This document shows positions 10,677 to 21,939 of a stretch of 64,000 bases of DNA, piece by piece. A model generated the notes under the pieces. It did not search any database. It was not told where the DNA came from and was given only the letters and a program-made list of their open reading frames with translations. The stretch's first letter is position 1; every line of letters starts with the position of its first letter. Origin of the DNA: Scylla paramamosain (Eukaryota > Arthropoda > Malacostraca > Decapoda > Portunidae); assembly GCF_035594125.1 (NCBI RefSeq), contig NC_087190.1:9150104-9214103 (forward strand), read 5' to 3'. The position numbers and the translations under genes are program-made.

Positions 10677-11135
10677 CTACAGGGGGATAGCGGAAGAATG
10701 ATAGTGGATGTAGGCGATTAAGGGGGAAGAGAAGCGATGAATCAATAGTTCCTGCTGGTCTTGCCTTGGGGATAAGGATTCAGGATTTGAAGAGTGTGAG
10801 GGGCCAGGCGTGGGGGTTGATGAGTGAGGAGGGTTTGAGGGGGCAGACGTGGGGGTTGATGGATGAGGAAGGTGTGAGGGGCTAGGCGTGGGGTTTGATG
10901 GGTGAGGAGGGCGTAAAGGGCCAAGGGTAGGAGTTGAACAGTGGGGAGGGTGTGAGAGGCCAGGCGCAGAGGATGATGGATGAGGAGGGTGTGAGTGGTC
11001 AGGCGCAGATGGATGAGGAGTATCTATATTTAGGTGGAAAACCGGTAGATCGTAACTCAGACATCTACTGAGCGTAACAACTAATGAGCTACGATTCAAC
11101 ACTCGTGCCACAGCCAGCCGCCGCGCCGCGTACAT
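10677..11135 (-). other. Pro/His/Ser-rich ORF over the 39-bp minisatellite (doubtful coding)
   Basis: An open frame of 152 codons whose middle is six 13-residue repeats of the type PPHPSTPTPGPSH, produced by the 39-bp DNA repeat. It lies upstream of the hAT transposase start within the hAT element. No homologous domain was recognised. Low-complexity repeats of length divisible by three stay open by chance, so coding is unproven. Confidence 0.25.
10793..11020. repeat. 39-bp minisatellite, six units
   Basis: Units start at 10793, 10832, 10871, 10910, 10949 and 10988; the last is shortened to about 33 bp. The G-rich units diverge by roughly 10-25 percent. Confidence 0.9.
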
Positions 11136-11737
11136 GAAGCGGATGCGTCGTAAAATATAGGAACCCGCCTGGCCGCCCCTCTGGACTGGCCGCTCACCTC
11201 ATCGTTCAGGAAAGATACAGGAAGATTGGATACGGCTGTTGACTTATATATAAATCATGAAACGAAATAATTGAATTGCAGTTATACTAGTTCATCTAAC
11301 CTTAAATACTATCCATTTATAGTCTCCAGTAATGCGCTAGAAACTGCACCAAACTTAACAAATATGCAATGAAAATGCCCTATGCGCAAAGTATGATATT
11401 TGTGCGATGTTTCTGATTCAAATGCGCTAAATCTAGCGCATTTCGCGCTAGCTTGGCAACACTGCCTTTCTCCCGCTTTTGTGCTAAGCGGAGGGGATAA
11501 AAGAAGGGAAGGGGGGAGGGCGACACACATACGTACCGACACCGACCCACACACTGCTTCCCGCGCGGTCTTTACTTGAATAAAACACTTTACTTATAAA
11601 AATTCTACAGATTAAACCAGGGAGGCTAGATGGATACTGGTTACTTCATTGTCAACGGCACCTCTTCTATTAGATACTGAGTGAGTCTCAAATTAAATGG
11701 ATAAAGTAAAGTAAGGAAAGTGGGGAACACTTAGTTC

Positions 11738-14700
11738 GGCTGTAGACACCTGCCGAAACGATAATTACTCCCAGTGAGGTCTAAAGCACTGTTCAGGGGG
11801 TGCTGTGAACTTATCATTAAACCCAGCTGTGACCTCACTGAACGTTTCCCTTTGTGTCTCACAACGCAAGGGGGCAGTCACAGCCTGCCCTCTAAAGACA
11901 ACTCTCTTCCTCCACACAAAACTACAAGCACCTAATAACACACACACCCTTCACTCAAAATTTTAAAATCATCATGGCGACTCCTACACCAGCCTCGGAG
12001 TCCCCATCTGGGGAGGACACCATAAATGTCCCCAGGTTGGACTGCCTTTCTGTCAACGACCCTAATTTTCTTGACACCCCCCTCAACTTTTTTTTCATTA
12101 ACTTAACTGCAACATTCGCGGTCTAAGATCTAATTTTCAATCTGTAGAACACCACCTCTCCTCTTCTAAACCTCATCTTCTTTTCCTCACTGAAACTCAG
12201 GTGTCTGAGGCAACTGACAGTAGCCCCTTTTCTGTTCCCTCCTACTTTCTCTTTCCTCATTTTCGATCCAAAGCTGGATACTGCGTTTATGTGCGCAATG
12301 ACTTAACCTGCTCTCGTGCCCACGCTCTTGAATCTTTCGAGTTTTCCACCATCTGGCTACGACTACAGAGTCACTCTCAAACTAAAATTATCTGTGCTGT
12401 ATACCTCTCACCTAACTCCTCTGACTATAAGAAATTCTTTGACTATTTAACTTCCAAAGTGAAACACATTCTGAACCTCTTCCCTTTTGCAGAGATCTCC
12501 ATTTTTGGAGACTTCAATGTTCACCACCAGCTTTGGCTTTCCTCTCCCTTCACTGACCATCCTGGTGAACTAGCCTTCAACTTTGCTATCCTCCATGATC
12601 TAGAGCAATTGGTGCAACACCCTACTCGTATTCCTGACCGTCTTGGAGATACGCCCAACATTCTTGACCTTTTCCTGACCTCTAATCCTTCTGGTTATGC
12701 TGTCACCCTTTCTTCTCCGTTGGGCTCCTCCGATCACAATCTCATATCTTTATCTTGTCCTATCACTCCAATCCCTCCTCAGGATCCCCCTAAGCGAAGG
12801 TGCCTCTGGCGTTTTGCCTCTGCTAGTTGGGGGGACCTGAGGAGGTATTTTGCTGATTTTCCTTGGAATGACTACTGCTTCCGTGTCAGAGACCCGTCTT
12901 TGTGTGCTGAGCGCATAACAGAGGTGATAGTGTCTGGCATGGAAGCGTACATTCCTCACTCTTTTTCTCGTCCTAAACCTTCTAAACCTTGGTTTAACAC
13001 AGCTTGTTCTCGTGCTATACATGATAGAGAGGTGGCCCACAAAAGGTACTTAAGCCTTCCATCACCAGAATCTCATGCACTTTATATTTCTGCCCGGAAC
13101 CATGCCAAGTCTGTTCTCCAACTAGCCAAAAACTCCTTCATTAACAGAAAATGTCAAAACCTTTCAAGATCTAACTCCCCTCGTGAATTCTGGCATCTAG
13201 CCAAAAATATCTCCAATAACTTTGCTTCTTCTTCTTTCCCCTTCTCTACTTCAACCAGATGGCACCACTGCTATCACATCTATTTCTAAAGCTGAACTCT
13301 TTGCTCAAACCTTTGCTAAAAACTCTTACCTTGGACGATTCTGGGCTTGTTCCTCCCTCTCCTCCTACTTCATGCCACCTATTAAAATTCTTCGCAATGA
13401 TGTTTTCCATGCCCTCGCTGGCCTAAACCCTCGGAAGGCTTATGGACCTGATGGGGTCCCTCCTATTGTTCTCCGAAACTGTGCCTCCGTGCTTGCACCT
13501 TGCTTAGTCAAACTCTTTCAGCTCTGTCTGTCAACATCTACCTTTCCTTCTTGCTGGAAGTTTGCCTACATTCAACCTGTTCCTAAAAAGGGTGACCGTT
13601 CTAATCCCTCAAACTACCGTCCTATTGCTTTAATTTCCTGCCTATCTAAAGTTTTTGAATCTATCCTCAACAGGAAGATTCTTAAACATCTATCACCTCA
13701 CGACCTTCTATCTGATCGCCAGTATGGGTTCCGTCAAGGCCGCTCTACTGGTGATCTTCTGGCTTTCCTTACTGAGTCTTGGTCATCCTCTTTTAGAGAT
13801 TTTGGTGAAACTTTTGCTGTTGCCTTGGACATATCAAAAGCTTTTGATAGAGTCTGGCACAAAGCTTTGATTTCCAAACTACCCTCCTACGGTTTCTATC
13901 CTTCTCTCTGTAACTTCATCTCAAGTTTCCTTTCTGACCGTTCTATTGCTGCTGGGGTAGACGGTCACTGTTCTTCTCCTAAATCTATTAACAGTGGTGT
14001 TCCTCAGGGTTCTGTCCTGTCGCCCACTCTCTTCTTATTATTCATTAATAATCTTCTAAACCAAACTTCTTATCCTATCCTCTCCTACGCTGATGATACC
14101 ACCCTGCACTTTTCCACGTCTTTTCATAGACGTCCAACCCTTCAGGAGGTAACCATATCACGCAGGGAAGCCACAGAACGCCTGACTTCTGATCTTTCTA
14201 AAATTTCTGATTGGGGCAGAGCAAACTTAGTATTGTTCAGTGCCCCAAAAACTCAATTCCTCCATCTATCAACGCGACACAACCTTCCAGACAACTATCC
14301 CCTCTTCTTCAATGACACTCAACTGTCCCCCTCTTCTACACTGAACATCCTCGGTCTGTCCTTTACTTATAATCTGAACTGGAAACTTCACATCTCATCT
14401 CTAGCTAAAATAGCTTCTATGAAGTTAGGTGTTCTGAGACGTCTCCGCCAGTTTTTCTCACCCCCCCCCAGCTGCTAACTCTGTACAAGGGCCTTATCCG
14501 TCCATGTATGGAGTATACTTCACATGTCTGGGGGGGTTCCACTCATACTGCTCTTCTAGACAGGGTGGAATCAAAAGCTTTTCGTCTCATCAACTCCTCT
14601 CCTCTAACTGACTGTCTTCAGCCTCTCTCTCACCGCCACAATGTTGTATATCTAGCTGTCTTCTGCCGCTATTTTCATTCTAACTGCTCTTCCGATCTTG

Positions 14701-15032
14701 CTAACTGCATGCCTCCCCTCCTTCCGCGGCTTCGCTGCACAAGACTTTCTTCTTTCTCTCACCCCTATTCTGTCCATCTCTCTGACGCAAGAGTTAACCA
14801 GTATTCTCAATCATTCATCCCTTTCTCTGGTAAACTCTGGAACTCCCTGCCTGCTTCTGTATTTCCACCTTCCTATGACTTGAATTCCTTCAAGAGGGAG
14901 GTTTCAAGACACTTATCCACCATTTTTTGACCACTGCTTTGACCTTTTTATAGGACTGGCATTTCAGTGGACATATTTTTTATTAGATTTTTGTTGCCCT
15001 TGGCCAGTGCCCTTCCTACATAAAAAAAAAAA
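11738..15032 (+). mobile_element. LINE-1w copy 2, near full length
   Basis: It begins with the family 5' end (TAGACACCTGCCGAAACG) and has about 235 bp of 5' UTR. One long coding region starts at the ATG at 11973. It ends with a 3' UTR and a short poly(A) at 15022-15032. At about 3.3 kb it is one of two near-complete copies in the window. No gag ORF lies upstream of the endonuclease. Confidence 0.9.
11973..14930 (+). pseudogene. LINE-1w endonuclease-reverse transcriptase, lightly damaged
   Basis: The ORF starts MATPTPASESPSGED. A frameshift near 12105 breaks the first about 45 codons from the APE-type endonuclease (12201-13289). That domain shows [15 protein letters not shown], the metal-site [21 protein letters not shown] and the catalytic-histidine segment [11 protein letters not shown] second frameshift near 13240 leads into RT (13222-14478), with DISKAFDRVWH, SGVPQGSVLSPTLFLLF and the active-site YADDTT. 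An extra C in a C-run at 14461-14469 shifts the frame into the C-terminal domain (14508-14930), which has FIPFSGKLWNSLPASVFPPS. The motifs place it among APE-type LINEs near Jockey/CR1 (inference). Confidence 0.88.
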
Positions 15033-17590
15033 TTAACCTGCTCTCATGCCCACGCTCTTGAATCTTCCGAGATTCCCACCATTTGGCTAGTACTACAGTG
15101 TCATTCTCAGACTAAATTTATCTGTGTTATATACCTCTCACCTAACTCCGCTGAGTATAAGAAATTTTTGGGCTACTTAACTTCCAAAGTGAATTACATT
15201 TTGACTCTCACAACCAGGTTTGACTTTCTTCTCCCTTCACTGATCATCATGGTGAACTAACCTTTAACTTTGCTAATTTCAACGGTTTAGAGTAACTTGT
15301 GCAACACCTGTGTAATATTCTTGACTGTCTTAGAGATACGCCCAATATTCTTGACTTTTTCCTAACTTCTAATCCTTTTGTTTATCCTGTTACCCTGTCT
15401 TTTCCGTTGTGCTCCTCCGATCACAATCACATATTTATATATTGTCTTATCGCTCCAACCCTCCTTAGGCTCCCGCAAAGCGGAGGTGCTTCTGGCGTTT
15501 TTCCTCTGCCAATTGGGGATACTGAGAAGGTATTATGATGATTTTCCTTGAAATGATTGCTGCTTTCGTGTCAGTGACCAGTCTCTGCGTGCTGAGCACA
15601 TAACAGAAGTGATAGTGTCTGCCATGGATGTGTACATTCTTCACTCTTTCTCTTGACCTAAACCCTCGTAACAGTGGTTTAATACTGACTGATCTCGTGC
15701 TAAGCATTATAAAGGGATGGCCCACAAAAGGTGAATTAATATGTGCTTTATATTTCTGCACGGAATTATCCCTAGTCTGTTCTCCAACTAGCCAAAAACT
15801 CCTTTAATATAACGTGTCAAAATCTTTCAAGATCTAACTCCCCTTTTGACTTTTGGCACCTAGCCAAAAAAAAAAAAAAACATGTCCAATAACTTTGCTT
15901 CTTCATCTTTCCCTCCTTTATTTCCATATGATATCACAACTGCTATATCATACATTTCCAAACCTAAACTTTTCATTCAGCTAAGATCTCTACACTCAAT
16001 GATTCAGGACTTGCTCTTCCTTCTCCTCCACCCTCTGACTACTTCTTGCTATCCATTAAGATTCTTCACAATGATGTTTTCCATGGCCTCGCTGGCCTAA
16101 ACCCTCCGAAAGCTTAACGACCTCATGGGGTCCCTCCTATTGCTCTCCAAATCAGTGCCTCCGTGCTTACAACTTGCTTAGTCAAACTCTTTCAACTCTA
16201 CCTTCCTAGAAGTTTGCCTAAAATCAACCTGTTTGTAAAAAGGGTGACCGTTCTAGTCTGTCAAACTACCGTCTTATTGCTTTAATTTTCTGCCTATCTA
16301 AATTTTTGAATTTTTCTTCAATAGGAAGATTCTTAAACATTTATCACTTCACAACCTTCTACTTGATCGTCAATACGAGTTCCGTGAAGGCTACTACTAC
16401 TGATATTCTTTTTTTTTTTTTTTTTTTTATTGAGCCTTGGTCATTCTCTTTTAGAGATTTTCTTGAAAAATTTTGCTGTTGTCTTAGAAATAGCAAAAGC
16501 TTTTGATAGAGCTTGCCACAAAGCTTTGATTTCCAAACTACCCTCCTACAACATCTATCCATTCCTTTCTGACCGTTCTATTGCTGTTGTGGTACATTGT
16601 CCCTGTTCTTCTTCTACATCTATTAAGTAGTGTTCCTCAGGATTCTGTCTCTCACTCATCCTCTTATTGTTATTCATCAATGATCTTCTAAACTTCTAAA
16701 CTTCTTTTCTTACCCAGTCCTATGGTGATGCACCATGCTGATGCAATCCTAAACAGTGCACCCTAAACTTTTTCACGTCTTTTCGTAGACGTCCAACCCT
16801 TCTGGAAGTAAATAATTTATGCAGGGAAGAGAACGCCTGACTGATGATCACTCTAAAATTTATGATTGGGGCAAGACAAACTTATCGTTCAATGCCTCAA
16901 AAACCCAATCCTTCCATTTATCAACTCAACACAACCTTTCAGACAACTATCATATCTTCAGTGACAATCAACTTTCTCCCTCTTCTACGCTGTCTCTTGG
17001 TCTGTCCTTTGATTATAATTTAAACTGGAAACTTAACATCTAATCTCTAGCTAAAACTGCTTCTATGAAGCTGGGTGTTCCGAGTCGTCTCCATCAGTTT
17101 TTTTTTTTTTTTCTTCTTCTTCTTCTTCTTCTCACCCCTATCCATCCATGTATGGAGTATGTTTAACATGTGGGGGAGGGGCGGAGTTCCACTCATACCG
17201 CTCTTTTAGACAGGGTGGAATCAATTTTTTTCGTCTTATCTCTTGTCCTCTAACTGACTGTCTTCAGTCTCTTTCCCATCGCCGCACCTTTGCATGCTTT
17301 GCTACCTTCTACTGCTATTTTCATGCGAACTGTTCTTTTGATTTTACTGCTTTGGACCCTGTTCGGGGACTGGCATCTCAGTGGGCTTTTTATTTTTTAA
17401 TTGGATTTTTGTTGCCCTTGATCAGTGTCCCTTCTGTATAAAAAATAAAATAAAAATGGCTCCCCTGCTCCCACGGCATCATTCCTCAAGACTTTATTCT
17501 TTCTTTTACCCCTATTCTGTCCATCTCTCTAATCATTCGTCATCATTCTCTGGTAAACTGCTTCTGTATTTCTACCTTCATATGATTACC
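15033..17590 (+). mobile_element. LINE-1w copy 3, old and degenerate
   Basis: It abuts the poly(A) of copy 2 and begins within the endonuclease region. Endonuclease and RT can be followed to about 17580 but with many indels: DTPNILDFFLTSNP at 15340, DRACHKALISKLPSY at 16500 and SHAFSLV-type C-terminal blocks at 17460-17580. Homopolymer T-runs interrupt it at 16411-16429 and 17100-17114. It is clearly older than copies 2 and 10. Confidence 0.8.
17340..17456 (+). mobile_element. Very short LINE-1w 3'-end insertion nested in copy 3
   Basis: About 115 bp of the family 3' UTR (GACTGGCATCTCAGTGGGC ... CCCTTGATCAGTGTCCC) with an A-rich tail interrupts the C-terminal coding region of copy 3, which resumes at about 17457. 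Confidence 0.7.
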
Positions 17591-18330
17591 CGCTACGTAG
17601 TCTAGTGCGGGGTTGACTATGGGTTATAAGTCTTTTTGGTCTCTTGCACGCTTTAAACAGACGATTGCAACTCTAGGTTCAACACCCATGAAGTCTGCTA
17701 ATATTTCGGGTCGGGTTCCCTAGTTTACCTCCGATGTACTCAGGGTTACAATCAGTTTTACAGGTCCCATCAGGTCTCCTATAGTCAATTAAACAATGAG
17801 GTCGCCACTCCGCCTCAAGCAGAGCATGGATAAAGGAGTAATAAATGTCTTAACAGACAGTGAACATGCACCACTTGCTGGGAAAAAACGAAAACCACAT
17901 ACTAGGAAATACAGCTACAACAGGTGACAAATACATATAATGATTGTAATATTCTATGAGCTTCCACCATCACAGAAACAGCAAACAAAATCCATCCACG
18001 CTCATAGAATATTACATCTCCTACCATCAAGCAACACCATTTACGATTTCTCGGCCACCAAGGACCAGCTGGGTATAGAGACGAAGCAGACGCCACTGCA
18101 CAGCACAGACACGGTTATTCTCTAGGTCCAAAGCTATTAAGAAAACTCTGAATACCAGTTGCATTTACAATACCACAAATACTACATATGTAAGAACAAG
18201 CACCCCACAGAGAAAGGAGAGGGTCAGCTGACTGCTCTGATACGCCCAAGACCCGGTTTCATCTCTGGGGAGTCGGCACACTAACGCCGGACACTGAGCA
18301 GGGACCGGCACAGGTCTGCCTTAACACGCC
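17591..18330 (-). repeat. Repeat family B, copy B2
   Basis: On the - strand it carries the family-B order: the stem-loop (17946-17962 with 18001-18017), the CCCAGCAAG block near 17880, a GGCGACCTCATTG block near 17800 and a GCAAGAGACC block near 17645. The part from 18330 to 18900 shows no confident homology or gene. It contains only ordinary sequence with GAGAGGGATG-like stretches. Confidence 0.6.
17946..18017 (-). other. Stem-loop of repeat B2 (17-bp perfect stem)
   Basis: 17946-17962 is the exact reverse complement of 18001-18017, with a 38-nt loop. The inner pairs differ from B1 on both sides of the stem and still match. Confidence 0.85.
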
Positions 18331-19227
18331 ACACGCAGTCATTCTTATGACTGGCGTGTTACCTTCTTAAAATGGCAGGGGCGGTACTGCCACTTCATGC
18401 CCTCCAAACTGTATGTATGTGCCAGTCCTCTCTCAATTTCGTCAGCGCATCCACTCTCTTTCCTCGCTTCCATCCAACTAGCTTAAACAAAAGGAGCCAG
18501 TGTCACTTTGCCCACCTCGTGCGCCTCTCACAAGGCTGAGAGAAGTCATATGACAGAAAGGGAGAGGGATGAAAAACGGGGTTGTTTCACATCACCCACT
18601 GGCTCACTCTTACTTAAACCAACCTCACTCAACACAGATTAATATCTTTCAGAAATTCTAGTGGACATTATACAAGGGATGGATACAATCTGATTATCTG
18701 GTAGGCTATACGAACTCAACTAAATAATCTGTGGGACTCAATCTGAAATAACAATTGGAAGCAAGGGAAATTAAATGAGGAAGGGAAGCGACTACAGACT
18801 GAGAGTTTTATAGTAAACTCTCCGTGGAGCGGCCAGGCAGTCACCGCACCTCGGGTATCTAATGTACTAATTGATATTCACCCAGCACCCTTGATACGCC
18901 CATAATATATATATATTTTTTTAAATAAATAAATAAATAGATTAATTCTTCATTAGGTTTGTGAGTTGTTTAGAGTGTGGCGAGCGTGTGGTTGACTACC
19001 TTCTCCCTCCCTGTTCCTCCCCTGTTGTTTCCCCCATTTCACACACTTCAGTAAACACAGACCGCCTGAGAGGCCGAGAGGGAATCTGTTCTCATGGTTT
19101 AGTCACAGTTGTAGAAAGCCAGGAATAACATGCGCACAAGAGGCAGAGAGAGAGAGGCAAGGAGACAAAGGGGGGATATATGATAGAACCCTTGCAGTAG
19201 GTATTACTTGAGCGTAGAAGGTAGTAG

Positions 19228-19507
19228 GCATTTCTCACCCCTATTCTGTCCACCTCTCTAATGCAAGAACTAACCAGTAGTTTCAATCATTCATCCCTTT
19301 CTTTGGTAAACTCTTGAACTCTCTGCCTGGTTGTGTATTTCCACCTTGTTATGACTTGAATTCCTTCAAGAGGGAGGTTTCAAGACACTTATCTTTATGT
19401 TTTTTTACTATCGTTTCGGACACTTCGAGGACTGGCATCTCAGTTTTTTTTTATTGGATTTTTGTTGCCCTTGGCCGGTGTCCTTCCTACATGAAAAAAA
19501 AAAAAAA
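19228..19507 (+). mobile_element. LINE-1w copy 4, 5'-truncated 3' end
   Basis: Starts at the coding segment CTCACCCCTATTCTGTCC, runs through the last about 50 codons and the 3' UTR, and ends with poly(A) at 19494-19507. The interval 18900-19227 before it shows a short A/T-rich patch at 18905-18945 and no gene. Confidence 0.85.
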
Positions 19508-19699
19508 GTCCCAGCCCGCAGGGTAAGGACTAATTTCTACAGGAGCCTGCCTATGATCATCGTACCTATGTAATTCGAAGAGATAGCATTTTGCAACGAT
19601 TCCTCAGCGTTTGCTGAGCATCCTGGCATGTATAGGAACGTTTGGTTGGCTCCTGTTTTGTATGTTGGCTGTTGTGTTCTCGTGTCTTTAGTGTTTTGT

Positions 19700-20141
19700 G
19701 AAGTTCAGAGCTTACTACTGGGAGCTCTGAAGCCAGAAGATTTCACAATATTCTGCGTATGTGTGGGTGTCTGTAGTCCTCCACGGGAGTGCATATAAGC
19801 TGTACACAGGTGGAATTTTCTGTGAGTGTGGATGGCTTGTCTCTTGTGGGAGGTAACTCACAGAATATTATAAGTTTCATCTCTATGTCTTTTCTCCTAA
19901 CCGTGCCCCCCTAGCACACAGTTTCCGATTTCTCAGCAAGTAGGGGTTTGTTTGTTATTTAATATATTCCTTTCTCGGTCGGTGGATTAAACCGAGTGGC
20001 GATTTCATAGGTTTGATAGCTTTAGACGAACAGTAAGTGGGTGGATTCGTCGCGTGTATTAGGCTAGAAGGAGCTAGTCTAGGGAAGGCTAACCCATGTG
20101 TAGTGGCAGCTGTGAAGGAGGCCGAGTCCTGGGTCGTAACA

Positions 20142-20143
<2 letters not shown>
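19700..20143 (+). repeat. Repeat family B, copy B3
   Basis: Contains the stem-loop (19814-19827 with 19856-19869, one mismatch), a CGATTTCTCAGCAAG block near 19926, a GAGTGGCGATTTCATAG block near 19993 and the 3' end GGGTCGTAACAATA. In this copy the 3' end runs into a (GA)n tract instead of (TA)n. Confidence 0.55.

Positions 20144-20224
<81 letters not shown>
20144..20224. repeat. (GA)n microsatellite at the B3 3' end
   Basis: About 80 nt of uninterrupted GA directly after the family-B terminus. 20225-20660 contains no recognised feature. Confidence 0.95.
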
Positions 20225-20228
<4 letters not shown>

Positions 20229-20662
20229 CGCAGCTGTCTTTATCCCAACATGGTGTTAATCTAAGGGATTTGTTTATCTTTACAAACCCCAGACACCGTT
20301 CCCACGTATAATAACCCATTGAAAAGAGATGTAGTTGCAACTATTGTACACGGTAGTATCTTACCAGGCCACTACAAGGTCGTTCATGAATGCTGATTTA
20401 TCACCTCTGTTAGCGACATGATTACTTGGCCCTCATAGGAATGTCCAGTTCGTAAGTGATGAAACCTTTACATTCCACAGTGTACAGAACATCCAACCAG
20501 TTAGCCTCTGAGATGCACAGAGACAGGGGAGGATTGTGCTGCATGTTGTTGTGTAATGAGCCTGTTTCATTACATTAAGGCAACGAATAGGAAAGTAAGC
20601 CTGCGGTGTGCTTTGCAGCAGATATCTAAATTAACTCCATGAATATAAATAATGTAAATCAA

Positions 20663-20663
<1 letters not shown>

Positions 20664-20748
<85 letters not shown>
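20664..20748. repeat. (TA)n microsatellite
   Basis: About 85 nt of uninterrupted TA. Confidence 0.95.
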
Positions 20749-20751
<3 letters not shown>

Positions 20752-20872
20752 TTTATAACGAAGTTCCGAGAAACAACAGACGTAAGTATGAAAAGCATCA
20801 AGAGCTCTTTCTTTTCTTTACTTCACAGATGGCATCTTTAGACTAAAATATATAATTTTGTTTTGTATAATT

Positions 20873-21018
<146 letters not shown>

Positions 21019-21299
21019 AAAAAATAAAAGGAAAAAATAACATAGAGGCACAATAAAAAAAAAGTAAAAACAAAAAACCGACATATGTATGACGGTGGAT
21101 CACATTGTTAATTAAAAAAAAATAATAATAATAATAAATATCAGTAAAGACAATGTATTGAGCAATAGTGATATATGGTGGAAAAACTAAGTGAGATCTA
21201 AGTAAAACAAACTTGGTGTGCACTCGCTGATAGAAGGGTGAGGACTGACTAAAGGTGGTGTAGTGAGAGTTAGATCAACTACTAGCTCAAAAGCCGAAG

Positions 21300-21863
21300 C
21301 TCCAAGCAGGTTAAGCCGTTGCGCACAGACGCAACATCCAGCTTTGGACTGAAAATGAGAATAGAGAAAGTAGGAGGGAACAGAAAAGGGGCTACTGTCA
21401 GTTGCCTCAGTGAGGAAAAGAAAATTAGGTTTAGTATAGGAGAGGTGGTATTCTACAGATTGAAAATTAGATCTAAGACCGTGAATGTTGCAGAAGTTAA
21501 TGAAGAAAAAGTTGAAAGAGGTGTCAAAGCAGTTAGAGTCGATTCCAGAAGAGCAGTCCGACCTGGAGACATTTGTGGTCTCCTCCTCAGATTGGGAATT
21601 CGAGGTTGGTGTAGGAGTCGCCATATTGATTTTGAATTTTGAATGAATCGTATGTTTGTGTAATCAGGTGCATGTAGTTTTGTGTGAAGGAAGAGAGCTG
21701 TCTTTAGAGGATAGGTTGTGACTGACACCTTGTGTGAGACACAAAGAGAAACGTTCAGTGAGATCACAGCTGAGTTTGATGCTAAGTTCACAGCAGCCTT
21801 TGATCCAGTACTTTAGACCTCACTGAGAATAATTATCGTTTCGGCAGGTGTCTACTGCCTCCT

Positions 21864-21866
<3 letters not shown>
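21300..21866 (-). mobile_element. LINE-1w copy 5, 5'-end fragment
   Basis: On the - strand it carries the 5' UTR (GTTTCGGCAGGTGTCTACTGCC at 21837-21858) and the start of the endonuclease ORF (MATPTPTSNSQSEEETTNVSRSDC at 21624 downward, then [16 protein letters not shown]). It stops after about 110 codons. Its 5' terminus abuts a (TG)n tract. Confidence 0.85.

Positions 21867-21938
<72 letters not shown>
21867..21938. repeat. (TG)n microsatellite
   Basis: About 70 nt of TG directly against the 5' terminus of LINE-1w copy 5. 21939-22565 contains no feature I can support, only a few short internal similarities (CTTGCTACCTGCTGCC-like). Confidence 0.92.

Positions 21939-21939
<1 letters not shown>

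Larger units (their letters stand above)
6071..11464 (-). mobile_element. hAT-superfamily DNA transposon, complete termini with 8-bp TSD
   Basis: The left end reads CAGTGTTCCCAA from 6071, and the right end is CAGTGTTGCCAA when read inward from 11464. Both match the hAT terminal pattern. The flanking 8-mers are CCTCTCTC (6063-6070) and CCTTTCTC (11465-11472), a 7-of-8 match to the 8-bp target duplication expected for hAT. GCGCTA/TAGCGC motifs recur just inside both ends. The transposase gene is on the - strand. A CR1-like LINE tail (6995-7577) and a pogo-like element (8129-9363) have inserted into it. An (AAAT)n tract (6125-6240) and a 39-bp minisatellite lie in its flanks. Confidence 0.88.
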
